Shown here piece after piece: positions 48,310-56,356 of a stretch of 64,000 nucleotides of DNA; position 1 is the first letter of the stretch, and each line of letters begins with the position of its first letter. Location: positions 104,749-168,748 of the forward strand of contig NZ_JAFFPZ010000006.1 in the NCBI RefSeq assembly GCF_016918505.1, given 5' to 3'. Below the pieces are notes generated by a model. The model did not search any database, was not told the origin of the DNA, and saw only the letters and a list, made by a program, of their open reading frames with translations. This DNA is from Desulforhopalus vacuolatus. Lineage in GTDB: Bacteria; Desulfobacterota; Desulfobulbia; Desulfobulbales; Desulfocapsaceae. The position numbers and the translations under genes were made by a program.

Positions 48310-48633
48310 AAGGAGACGGAAAAAAGGAGAAAGGAGACGGGAGAAAGGGAAAAGCAAAAGGCGAAAAGCGAAAGACCAGGCAGCCAACGAAACACGCTAA
48401 ACATACTAAGATTTTTATATATAAAATGCTTTTATTCGCCTTATTCGAGCCTTTATTCGTTGGCAAAAAAGTCCTTTCGCTGTTCCGGCTTTTGCTTTTT
48501 CCCGCCTCCCGTCTCCCGCCTCCTTTCTCCCTCTCCCTCTTTTTCTTTTTCCCTTTTTGTCGTTCCGTCTTTCACCATAATACCTTAAAGAACCTTATAT
48601 CTTGTTCATATTCAAAGACCCTAAAGGAGTGTA
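48310..48633. repeat. composite repeat spacer before shikimate kinase
   Basis: Purine C (48311-48352), a GCCAACGAAACACGCTAAAC variant (48382-48402), B (48430-48475), pyrimidine C (48498-48540), part of module H (48556-48575) and an element G end fragment (48585-48620). No gene. Confidence 0.75.
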
Positions 48634-49200
48634 ATGAAGAAAAATATTGTCCTTACCGGATTCATGGCCTGCGGCAAGAGCACGGTGGGGCATCTGCTGG
48701 CAAAAAAACTGGGACGCCGTTTTATCGACACTGATGACCTGATCGTAGAACGGCAGGGAAAGTCGGTGGCTGACATCTTCGCCACTGAGGGTGAAGCTTT
48801 TTTCCGTAAGCTGGAACAGCAGACCGCTGTCGAGCTGGCACGGGAAGAGGAGCTGGTGATCGCCACCGGCGGAAAGATGCTGCTGGATCCGGTCAGTGCT
48901 GAGGCCCTTGGCACAAACAGCTGTATTTTTACTCTTGTTGCCAACCCGGAGGAGATCCTTCGGCGAGTGCTGGCGAGGGGAATTGAGAAACGGCCCATGC
49001 TCAACGTGGAAAATCCTGAAGAGAAGATTCGCACTCTGCTTGCTGAGCGAGAGGCAGGATACGGCCGTTTTTCTCGCATTACCACCGACGGCAGGAGTGT
49101 CAGCGCGGTGGCGGAAGAAATTCTCAAAAAAATGCTGGAAAAGGGGAGAAAGGAGACGGGAGAAAGGAGACGGGAGAAAGGGAAAAGCAAAAGGCGGTAA
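48634..49200 (+). CDS. aroK: shikimate kinase with repeat-derived C-terminal tail
   Basis: Phosphorylates shikimate in aromatic amino-acid synthesis. P-loop GFMACGKSTVG, the shikimate-binding DTDDLIVERQGKSVADIFATEGE and ATGGKMLLD and the lid region EKRPML are intact. The conserved enzyme ends around residue 170; the last 18 residues (RKETGERRREKGKSKRR) are encoded by the purine module C, so the repeat has supplied a strongly basic tail and the stop codon. AAAGGAG precedes ATG 48634. It is preceded and followed by repeat spacers and stands alone. Confidence 0.94.
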   Translation: MKKNIVLTGFMACGKSTVGHLLAKKLGRRFIDTDDLIVERQGKSVADIFATEGEAFFRKLEQQTAVELAREEELVIATGGKMLLDPVSAEALGTNSCIFTLVANPEEILRRVLARGIEKRPMLNVENPEEKIRTLLAEREAGYGRFSRITTDGRSVSAVAEEILKKMLEKGRKETGERRREKGKSKRR

Positions 49201-49469
49201 GGCATTTTTTACCGCGAAGAACGCGAAGGAACACGAAGAAAGGCAGAAACATTTAGGTGGAACAGCGAAAAGATTTTTTTGCCAGCGAATAAAAGCTCGA
49301 ATAAGGCGAATAAAGGCAAAAAGGATTTAAGGAAAAATATTTTTTAAATTAAACAGGGAATTGCTGTTGTTATATCATTTACATTTTGTATTAACCAGAG
49401 AACGCAACTGCGTGGACATCTTTCTTGGCGATTACAAATGAATAAACAGGATGTAAAATTGATCGCAAT
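49201..49469. repeat. repeat spacer between aroK and the tandem array
   Basis: Module A (49206-49240; TTTTTTACCGCGAAGAACGC), reverse B (49272-49320), E (49350-49380; AACAGGGAATTGCTGTTG) and module F (49375-49460; TTTACATTTTGTATTAACC, ACGCAACTGCGT, AAACAGGATGTAAAATTG). The tandem array starts right after module F. Confidence 0.8.
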
Positions 49470-50511
49470 GGTGATAACCGTGACCTTACATCATCATCGG
49501 TGAAAAATCGGTACAACAGTGATTCCGGCAATGATGTAGAGACAAGGCATGCCTTGTCTACACGGTGACGATAAACGTAACAATAACGGTGCAACCGTAA
49601 CCGAATACGAAACACCGAATAACCCGCGAAATATACACGCCACATTGTCACCACGGGGTGATAACCGTGACCTTACACATCATTGGTGAAATATCGGCAC
49701 AACAGTGATTCCAGCGATAATGTAGAGACAAGGCATGCCTTGTCTACACGGTGACGATAAACGTAACAATAACGGTGCAACCGTAATCGAACAGGAACAC
49801 CGATAACCCGCGAAACATACACGCCACATTGTCACCACGGGGTGATAACCGTGACCTTACACATCATTGGTGAAATATCGGCACAACAGTGATTCCAGCG
49901 ATGATGTAGAGACAAGGCATGCCTTGTCTACACGATGACGATAAACGTAACAATAACGGTACAACCGTAACCGAACAGGAACACCGATAACCCGCGAAAC
50001 ATACACGCCACATTGTCACCACGGGGTGATAACCGTGACCTTACACATCATTGGTGAAATATCGGCACAACAGTGATTCCGGCGATAATGTAGAGACAAG
50101 GCATGCCTTGTCTACACGGTGACGGTAAACGTAACAATAACGGTGCAACCGTAACCGAACAGGAACACCGATAACCCGCGAAACATACACGCCACATTGT
50201 CACCACGGGGTGATAACGGTGACCTTACACATCATTGGTGAAATATCGGCACAACAGTGATTCCAGCGATAATGTAGAGACAAGGCATGCCTTGTCTACA
50301 CGATGACGATAAACGTAACAATAACGGTACAACCGTAACCGAACAGGAACACCGATAACCCGCGAAACATACACGCCACATTGTCACCACGGGGTGATAA
50401 CCGTGACCTTACACATCATTGGTGAAAAATCGGCACAACAGTGATTCCGGCGATAATGTAGAGACAAGGCATGCCTTGTCTACACGGTGACGATAAACGT
50501 AACGATAACGG
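49470..50511. repeat. tandem array, 184-bp period, five full copies and one partial
   Basis: Units beginning GGTGATAACCGTGACC start at 49470, 49657, 49841, 50025, 50209 and 50393; spacing is 187 then 184 four times. Each unit contains the 18-base perfect palindrome GACAAGGCATGCCTTGTC (first at 49541) and clusters of GATAAC/AACGGT/ACCGTAAC motifs. Copies differ by only a few bases. The period is not a multiple of three and no open frame persists, so it is not protein-coding. There are no unique spacers, so it is not CRISPR. It ends 139 bases from the rep gene. Confidence 0.95.
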
Positions 50512-50650
50512 TGGAATGATTTGTAACGCATGGAATAAACTGGTAGTAATCCCCAGAATTATTAAGAACAGATAGCAGATGCAACCGGGATTGGGCCGCC
50601 TTAAACGGGGCATAATTTAATAGGAATGGATAACATTTTCTTAGAGAAGT

Positions 50651-51535
50651 TTATTTTTTTCTGATTTTTTTTAGATTACCTTCTTTGATATGCTGTTGAA
50701 TCTCATATTTGCTTAAAGGGTACATTCCTCCCTGTATCGGTGATCCTGTACCATCTTTTGCAACTTTATATTTCCAATATACTCCATTATGTGATTTTAC
50801 TGTTTGGTATATATCTCCCTCTTTTAATTCTTTGGACTTCCCTTCCTCTTTTATCTTTACAAATGAAAAAATAATTGAATGAAAAGTCCTGCCTTTTTTC
50901 TTTGCTTCCCAGCTGAATTTCAGAGCAGTTTTTCTGTTTATTTCTTCTTTTGCTTTATTTAAAGCTTTCTCTCTAAATTTACCGAAATTTTTGGTAAGGT
51001 AAACAGGAGAATTAAGCATTTTATGTAGCTCACTAGTTTCTATTTCAACACTTTCTTTGTCATCCCATGATTTAAGTATTTCATAGAGACGCTGACTGTA
51101 GACACTTGACAACACAACAAATTCAAGTAAATCATATTGGGCAAATTTTTTATTTAGCTGTAGATAATGTGGCAACAAATCTGGATCAAATCTTACTGTT
51201 ATTGTCCCCTTTTTGGGATTGTATTCACATTTACTGAAAAGATTATATTTCGCCCACCCACCTGTTTCTGCATTTTTTATTTTTATGACCCGTGACATAG
51301 TGTATTCGGTAGCTTTATCAACTATTTTATAGTCACATCCCCCTTTGTTTTGCATTATTTCAGATACAGAAATTTCGTAAGTTTGAAATTCCACATCACT
51401 CTTTTTTATTTTTGACGCGACAAGAGCAACAAGGCGAGCCTCCCAAACTGATTCGGCAGACCATGAACAACGGCAAAGAGCATTAGATTTCCTAACTATT
51501 TGTGGAGGAAATAAAGAAAGTTGCTTTTTTTTCAT
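50651..51535 (-). CDS. plasmid-type replication initiator (Rep_3/RepB family)
   Basis: A 294-residue initiator with two winged-helix domains: the N-terminal half (SNALCRCSWSAESVWEARLVALVASKI, with IVDKATEYTMSRVIKI) and the C-terminal half starting LNKKFAQYDLLEFVVLSSVYSQRLYEILKSW, the hallmark of iteron-plasmid Rep proteins (QRLYE, then FGKFREKALNKAKEEIN). It has a lysine-rich tail. The gene is much AT-richer than neighbours. Four iterons lie directly upstream of its ATG. It binds iterons to open a plasmid origin; here it is embedded in the chromosome, implying an integrated or captured replicon. The gene looks intact. Confidence 0.9.
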   Translation of the reverse strand: MKKKQLSLFPPQIVRKSNALCRCSWSAESVWEARLVALVASKIKKSDVEFQTYEISVSEIMQNKGGCDYKIVDKATEYTMSRVIKIKNAETGGWAKYNLFSKCEYNPKKGTITVRFDPDLLPHYLQLNKKFAQYDLLEFVVLSSVYSQRLYEILKSWDDKESVEIETSELHKMLNSPVYLTKNFGKFREKALNKAKEEINRKTALKFSWEAKKKGRTFHSIIFSFVKIKEEGKSKELKEGDIYQTVKSHNGVYWKYKVAKDGTGSPIQGGMYPLSKYEIQQHIKEGNLKKIRKK

Positions 51536-51559
51536 TTTGTCCCCTTTTTTATTTTAAGG

Positions 51560-51589
51560 GATGATAACAGATATCCCCTAAATTTTCAA
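51560..51589 (-). promoter_or_regulatory. candidate Rep operator (inverted iteron half)
   Basis: ATATCCCCTAAATT (51571-51584) is the reverse complement of the AATTTAGGGG core in iteron 3 and lies between the iterons and the rep start, where iteron plasmids keep the operator used for Rep autoregulation. Confidence 0.5.
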
Positions 51590-51601
51590 TACGGGACCTC
51601 T

Positions 51602-51686
51602 CACGGGTTTTTGGGGACATTCCCACGGGGTTTTGGGGACATCTCACGGGAATTTAGGGGTATTTCACGGGAATTTGGGGACATTT
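51602..51686. repeat. four Rep iterons
   Basis: Direct repeats of consensus CACGGG(A/T)(A/T)TTTGGGGACAT(T/C)T start at 51602, 51624, 51645 and 51666, spaced 22, 21 and 21 bases, i.e. two helical turns. Iteron 3 has TTTAGGGG in place of TTTGGGG. They are followed by AT-rich DNA (51687-51738). Confidence 0.9.
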
Positions 51687-51765
51687 TAACAAATAAAGGG
51701 AGTATAAAATATACAATAATTACAGATAGTTATATTTGATCAACGCGCGATCGCGCGCGCAAGAA
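51687..51765. other. candidate replication origin: AT-rich stretch and GC palindrome
   Basis: An AT-rich 50-base segment (ATAAAATATACAATAATTAC and following) lies next to the iterons and ends at the perfect 14-base palindrome CGCGCGATCGCGCG (51744-51757). I found no consensus DnaA box. Position and composition fit the melting region of an iteron origin, possibly no longer functional. Confidence 0.45.
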
Positions 51766-52060
51766 AAGAGAATGTATGAATATAAAGAAGCGCACGCGAG
51801 AACAGGCAAGAGATCAAATAAGACCAGTTTAGTGTCTTTATAGAACAAGCATTCGTTATTATGCAGTATTTTTTTAAAGACTCTTCTGAGAAGGAAAAGC
51901 GTTTTAAACGCCCTGTATTTGATTTTTAAAATCTACCAACCTTCTTCCTACCAATACCTCCCCAAAAAACGGCTCAGGCGGCAAAATAGACTCATTCTCG
52001 GCCAATTTTGATGCTTTCAGTTGCAGCGTTGCAAGAATTCGGAGGAAACAGGCAATAATC
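51766..52060. other. unassigned spacer in the plasmid-like island
   Basis: No gene or known repeat recognised. AT-rich to about 51960, then more balanced sequence (CGGCTCAGGCGGCAAAATAG). It lies between the origin-like region and an IS-end remnant and may be decayed plasmid sequence. Confidence 0.4.
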
Positions 52061-52158
52061 CATGTCAAGGGGAAATTTACCTTAACTCCTGAAATGTTTA
52101 CAAAGATTTTTTTGAAAAACTACGCTATTGCCGCGTTTCAGGGGTACCCGGGAACTGC
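52061..52158 (-). mobile_element. remnant of the left end of the IS4-type element
   Basis: Reverse-complemented, these 98 bases align end to end with the first 98 bases of the intact IS at 61274 (shared CAATAGCGTAGTTTTT, GTAAACATTTCAGGA, CTTGACAT), with about 13 differences by eye. The outer terminus directly abuts the truncated rep copy, so an IS once inserted there and was later mostly deleted. Confidence 0.85.
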
Positions 52159-52291
52159 AGATAATGTGGCAACAAATCTGGATCAAATCTTACTGTTATT
52201 GTCCCTTTTTTATTTTTAAGGGACAATAACAAATATCCCCTAAATTTTTAATACGGGACATTCCACGGGAATTTGGGGACATTTTAACAAA
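52159..52291 (-). pseudogene. deleted second copy of the rep leader and iteron
   Basis: Bases 52159-52205 are identical to 51162-51208 inside rep. The sequence then jumps to the rep leader (CCTTTTTTATTTTTAAGGG, ATATCCCCTAAATTT) and one iteron (CACGGGAATTTGGGGACAT, from 52264). The jump corresponds to loss of 335 bases between two TTGTCCCCTTTTT repeats (51202 and 51537 in the intact copy). Three of four iterons are gone too. It is therefore a decayed duplicate of the replicon, cut at its left by the IS remnant. Confidence 0.9.
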
Positions 52292-52790
52292 GGCGCATGG
52301 GGTGCATTACCATTTTTCCGGTGGCTCATGTTGCGTTTCAGGGTCTTATTTGATCAGCACGTCAACCAGCGAGTGAAGCAAGGTTTTCCCTCGCTTGGAG
52401 ACAGGAGACAGGGAAAAGCAAAAGACTGGATAGCCAACGAAACACACGAAACACGCTAAAGTTTCTCTATACAATACTATTTACATTTTGTATTGACCAG
52501 AGAACGCAACTGCGTAGACATCTTTTTTGGCGATTACTCATACCAATTACATTTTTTGCTTTTCCCGTCCTTCCCGTTTTAGTTTCAATTACCTCTTTAT
52601 TCTCAAATATTTTTTGCCTTCCTTCGCGGTCCTTAGCGTTCTTCGCGGTAAAAATTGCTTTTCCGCTTTTTGCCTTTATTCGCCTTATTCGAGCTTTTAT
52701 TCGTTGGCAAAAAGTCCTTTCGCTGTTCCGTCTTTTGCTTTTTCCCGTCTCCCGTCTCCCGTCTCCTTTCTCCCTTTTTCAACCTACCCT
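52292..52790. repeat. spacer: end of the island and composite repeat
   Basis: Bases 52292-52395 are unique sequence with an imperfect CCAGCGAG/CTCGCTTGG hairpin (52374-52399). Then purine C (52400-52420), a GCCAACGAAACACACGAAAC variant (52433-52455), module F (52483-52540; ACGCAACTGCGT), reverse A (52622-52652), B (52665-52720) and pyrimidine C (52745-52778) next to the end of the minus-strand KorB-like gene. Confidence 0.7.
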
Positions 52791-53459
52791 TCAGGAGTCT
52801 TCCTGCCCGAGAGGTTTTCCAGAACCGGGCCGGGGCAGCCGACAGGCAGCCATGCGGAACGTCTCGTTAATCTGTTGCAATACAGCATTGCCTGGAGAGA
52901 CGGGATCTTCCACTGCCGCCTTGTCGGCTGCCTCTGCGCTTGTCCTGTCGGCGGGCAGTTCACAAATATCTCCTGCCACAATCTCAAGATAACTGAAACC
53001 GGGCTGACGCAGGGTTCTCTTTATCGCCTCGACAAGTCTGCCGCTCTCCCGACCGCAGCAGCTGGCACTCTTTATTTCACAGGAGGGCAAATTGCTTTCA
53101 CCGTCGCCGGGAAGGTGAATCCAGGCGAGGTGTACTCCGCTTTGCAGAACGTTAAGTAATATTCCCGGGGTGCAGTTTTCTCCATCACTTATGCAGATGG
53201 TAAGCAGATTGTTTCCGGCAGTGCAGGAGCCGATGGCCATGGAGGCAAGTAGTCCCGGCGGGGCGGCGACGCCGCAGGATTGCCCAAGGAAGCAGGCCGG
53301 GGCTGCGGCGCAGTTGATGGTCGTGAAGCGGGCTACCCGGTGGGGTGGTATCTTCAGCTCAAAGCATGCCTCCATCAGTGCCTCATATACCTGCAGATTT
53401 CCGCACTCTCCGGCGCAGGGGAGGGTGCCGTCATACTCTTCCCTTTTATATTCGCTCAC
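52791..53459 (-). CDS. divergent 2-oxoacid:ferredoxin oxidoreductase beta-subunit-like protein
   Basis: A 222-residue relative of KorB/PorB beta subunits, shorter than the usual 280 or so. The typical N-terminal CPGCGH motif is replaced by LPCAGECGN, the GRAPAVATG-type segment by APPGLLASMAIG, and the TPP/magnesium motif GDGD by ISDGEN. The last 50 residues are family-unlike. If thiamine diphosphate is bound at all, it is bound differently. It overlaps the KorA-like gene by four bases, so the two products surely form a complex. Confidence 0.65.
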   Translation of the reverse strand: MSEYKREEYDGTLPCAGECGNLQVYEALMEACFELKIPPHRVARFTTINCAAAPACFLGQSCGVAAPPGLLASMAIGSCTAGNNLLTICISDGENCTPGILLNVLQSGVHLAWIHLPGDGESNLPSCEIKSASCCGRESGRLVEAIKRTLRQPGFSYLEIVAGDICELPADRTSAEAADKAAVEDPVSPGNAVLQQINETFRMAACRLPRPGSGKPLGQEDS

Positions 53460-55219
53460 AATATCCTCCCGAGCTGTTTCTCAATAAAGTCCACACTTAT
53501 CGGCAGGCCGTCATAACTCTGCAGCAGCTCTATCTTCTCCGCCGGAGAACCCAGTTCGTTGACCAGCAGCTGAAGCATCTGGCCGTCGCGGTTCTGCTCC
53601 ACGAGAACTACTCTCCGGTGGTCGCGAATAAAGTCCTCCAACTCATAATGAAAGGGGAAGGAGCGGATGCGCAGGGTGTTGAAGCGGATATCCCGTGTGG
53701 AGAAACGGCCCACGGCCTCGTACGCGGCATGGGTGCTGGAGCCGTAGAAGAGAATGCCGAGGCGATTCTCCGGATCACGAAAGGCGGAGTGCGGGGCGGG
53801 CAGCAGCGCCTTGGAGCTCTCCCATTTTTTCAGCAGACGACGAAGGTTGTCCTCGTAGTTGTCAGGTGCTTCGGTGAAGTCACCATACTTGTCGTGAGCG
53901 ACTTTCGAGGCAACCCACGCGCCACGGTTGCGGTGACTGCCAGGCAGGGTACGGGGGCAGACACCGTCCCGTTCCCCGTTCCCGTAACGGGCCCAGCGAT
54001 TGTTCATCTTCTCCAGATCCTCTGTGTTCACCAGCCAGCCGCGGTCGGTTCCGGCCTTGTCATTCCAGTGAAAGGGTTCCGTAACGGAGAGACTGTTATG
54101 CAGATCATAGTCGCTCATTACCAGTACCGGTGTCTGCAGAGAATCGGCAAGATTAAAGGCCTCGGCGGTCATGGTGAAACATTCGTGGGGATTACAGGGG
54201 AAGAGGAGGGGGTAGCGGGTGTCGCCGCGGGCGGCGCAGGCTGCGGTGAGAATATCGCCCTGCATGGTGCGGCGGTTCATGCCGGGAGCGGTCTGCACGT
54301 TAACGATCACCGCCGGCAGTTCGGCGAAACAGGCAAACCCCAGTGCCTGACTCATCTGCGCCAGCGAGGATGTAATGGTAAAGGCCCGTTTGCCCCGCCA
54401 TGTCGCGCCGAGCACATTGCCGAGCGCATCGCCGCCACTTCCGGCGTGCAGAGAGATAACGCGGGAGGAGTCTCCGCAGTATTCATGGACAAGAGAGGTG
54501 TACTCGTCGGCAAAGGTGCGGTTGTCATGCCAGGCGAGGAAACTCGCTTCGGCGTAGATTGCGCCAAGGGCGGTGGCGGTGGCCCCGCTGATAAAAATGC
54601 CGTTGCGTACGGCGCGACTCTTTTTAATGGAGAGTTGACAGGTGCGCACCGGGTAGTTGGCTTTTGCCCAGGCGCGGCCCCTGGTGATGGCAGCTCCTGA
54701 TTCTTTCCCTCTGCAGAGACAGAGAAGCGGGGCGGCCTCAAGGTCAAGAAAGAAACTGAGGGCGCCAAGGAGGATCAGATCAACAGCAGAGGCGGGGGGG
54801 GCGGCCAGCTCTCTGCTCAGGGTGGTGGCGGGAATGGGCAGAACGATAATGTCTTCCCGTTCGCACTCTCCGGGCAGTGGAAAATCGCAATTATAGAGGA
54901 AATATCCGCCCTCGGCGACTTTTTCATAGGCGCTGGTGAAGACCGGCGGATGAAGCGCAACGGCCATGTCTGTCGCCTCACTGCGGGCGAGGTAGGAGCG
55001 CTCATTAACCCGGACATCGCAGAGACCGGGCTGGCGGCAGTCTGCAGAGGATATGAATTTTGGGCTGGCAGGTACCCCGGCGAGAAAGACGGCACGGGCA
55101 AAGAGATGGCCAAAGGTGCGGGCCGACTCTCCTTCACTGTCAGAGAAACGGATAACAAAATCGTTGCGTCGTTTAATGCTCATGGGCAATCGCTGAAGAG
55201 AAAAAATTGATTTCTGCAT
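53456..55219 (-). CDS. KorA-like 2-oxoacid:ferredoxin oxidoreductase, fused gamma-alpha subunit, divergent
   Basis: A 587-residue protein with the fused order seen in KorA: gamma domain (ARTFGHLFARAVFLAGVPASPK, residues about 32-190), then alpha pyrimidine-binding-like domain (ISGATATALGAIYAEASFLA, PAVIVNVQTAPGMNRRTMQGD, TPVLVMSDYDL) and the C-terminal domain II (GILFYGSSTHAAYEAVGRF, VVLVEQNRDGQMLQLLVNE). The usual GNEA motif at the alpha start reads GATATA, so it is not a standard enzyme. Start ambiguous: 55219 or the in-frame ATG at 55183, neither with a good ribosome-binding site. Upstream lies only repeat spacer. Confidence 0.78.
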   Translation of the reverse strand: MQKSIFSLQRLPMSIKRRNDFVIRFSDSEGESARTFGHLFARAVFLAGVPASPKFISSADCRQPGLCDVRVNERSYLARSEATDMAVALHPPVFTSAYEKVAEGGYFLYNCDFPLPGECEREDIIVLPIPATTLSRELAAPPASAVDLILLGALSFFLDLEAAPLLCLCRGKESGAAITRGRAWAKANYPVRTCQLSIKKSRAVRNGIFISGATATALGAIYAEASFLAWHDNRTFADEYTSLVHEYCGDSSRVISLHAGSGGDALGNVLGATWRGKRAFTITSSLAQMSQALGFACFAELPAVIVNVQTAPGMNRRTMQGDILTAACAARGDTRYPLLFPCNPHECFTMTAEAFNLADSLQTPVLVMSDYDLHNSLSVTEPFHWNDKAGTDRGWLVNTEDLEKMNNRWARYGNGERDGVCPRTLPGSHRNRGAWVASKVAHDKYGDFTEAPDNYEDNLRRLLKKWESSKALLPAPHSAFRDPENRLGILFYGSSTHAAYEAVGRFSTRDIRFNTLRIRSFPFHYELEDFIRDHRRVVLVEQNRDGQMLQLLVNELGSPAEKIELLQSYDGLPISVDFIEKQLGRIL

Positions 55220-56356
55220 TATGAAGTCAAGAGAAGATACAGATTTCCTCCCCCAATTTGAAAGAAATTCCTATTTTTTCAAGATACCCTGATTTTGTGC
55301 AATCTACCAGATTTACCGACTTTCCGGCAAAAAATTGATTGAAAACAGCCCCTGTTTGCTACCACGGAAAACACGGAAGGACACGGAAAACATCAATTAT
55401 ATCAAAGCAAAAAGGGAGACGGGAGGCAGGAGAAGGGAGACGGGAAAAAGCAAAAACTGGAACGACAAAAGACTTTTTGCCTAAGGAAAGCTCGAATAAG
55501 GCAAAGGGAAAAAGGGAGACGGGAGAAAGGAGACAGGAGACAGGAAAAAGCAGGGCAACAAAACTTGAGGAGGTTCGTTATGGGATGAGGATGTTTCGAG
55601 GTGTTCTTGTGAAAGACGGAACAGCGAAAGGACTTTTTTATATAAAAACTTTCGCGGGTTTAACGTGTTCCGCTGGCTACCCGGTCTTTGTCTTTCCGTC
55701 TTTTGCTTTTGCTTTTCCCTTTCTCCCTTCTCCCTTCTCCCGTCTCCTGCCTCCTTCTTCTCCCGTCTCCTTCTTCTGCCTTTCTTCGTGTCCTTCGCGT
55801 CCTTCGCGATAAAAATTGTCTTTTGCCCTATTCGCCTTATTCGAGCTTTTATTCGTTGGCAAAAAAATCTGTTGTCCTATCTTTTGCTTTTCCCTGTCTT
55901 TTCCGCCTTTCTTCCGCCTTCCTTCGCGTTCTTCGCGGTAAAAAAAATGCTTTACCGTCTTTTGCTTTTCCCCTTCTCCTGTCTCCTTTCTCCCGTCTCC
56001 CTTTTCCTGTCCCCCCTGCTTTTGTATTCGTTTGTAACGTCGGGCCGGGAGCAGCTGTTGACGGATGTTGTTATCCGTAGTAAGGACAATTGTGGGTTCC
56101 TTGAAACAGCTTGTATCTTGTTTATATTCGAGGCACAGGAGAAAATTTATCGGAGGGATACCTTTGATATCGGAGTCTGGCGTTTCCCTCCGAGGATAAT
56201 TTTTTGACTGTAACGAAGAAGATGGGCAAAAGGCCGACAGGCTGTTTTCAGCTCCCTGTTTGAAGCTGTCCTTATGACAAAAAATCAAGATAAAATCCCG
56301 CTCATTTCAAGGTTCTCATGTCGTTAATCTCCCCCTCTTTTATGTGTTAAACAGCT
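55220..56356. repeat. longest composite repeat spacer (1.1 kb)
   Basis: No gene. Unique AT-rich start, then a CACGGAAAACACGGAAGGACACGG stretch (from 55361, related to module D/A), purine C (55412-55445), part of reverse B (55475-55500), purine C (55510-55545), H (55551-55619), pyrimidine C (55722-55775), reverse A (55783-55812), B (55820-55870), reverse A (55918-55945), pyrimidine C (55972-56008), and reversed element G (56099-56226). The final 130 bases before the pan operon contain the promoter region. Confidence 0.8.
56099..56226 (-). repeat. dispersed element G, copy 3
   Basis: Reverse-complement copy of the elements at 20785 and 28527: it holds CTTCTTCGTTACAGTCAAAA, TCCGATATCAAAGGTAT and CTCCTGTGCCTCGAATATAAAC in the minus direction. 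Of the three full copies it is the longest and retains all blocks. Confidence 0.8.

Noticed and set aside
49470..50511. CRISPR array
   Set aside because: Repeats are contiguous 184-base units with no unique spacers, and there are no cas genes.
51687..51765. DnaA boxes in the plasmid-like origin
   Set aside because: I searched for TTATCCACA-like nonamers on both strands and found no convincing match.
53345..54700. 451-codon open frame on the plus strand
   Set aside because: Antisense to the KorA-like gene. Its glycine/valine-rich translation is typical of a shadow frame in GC-rich coding DNA.
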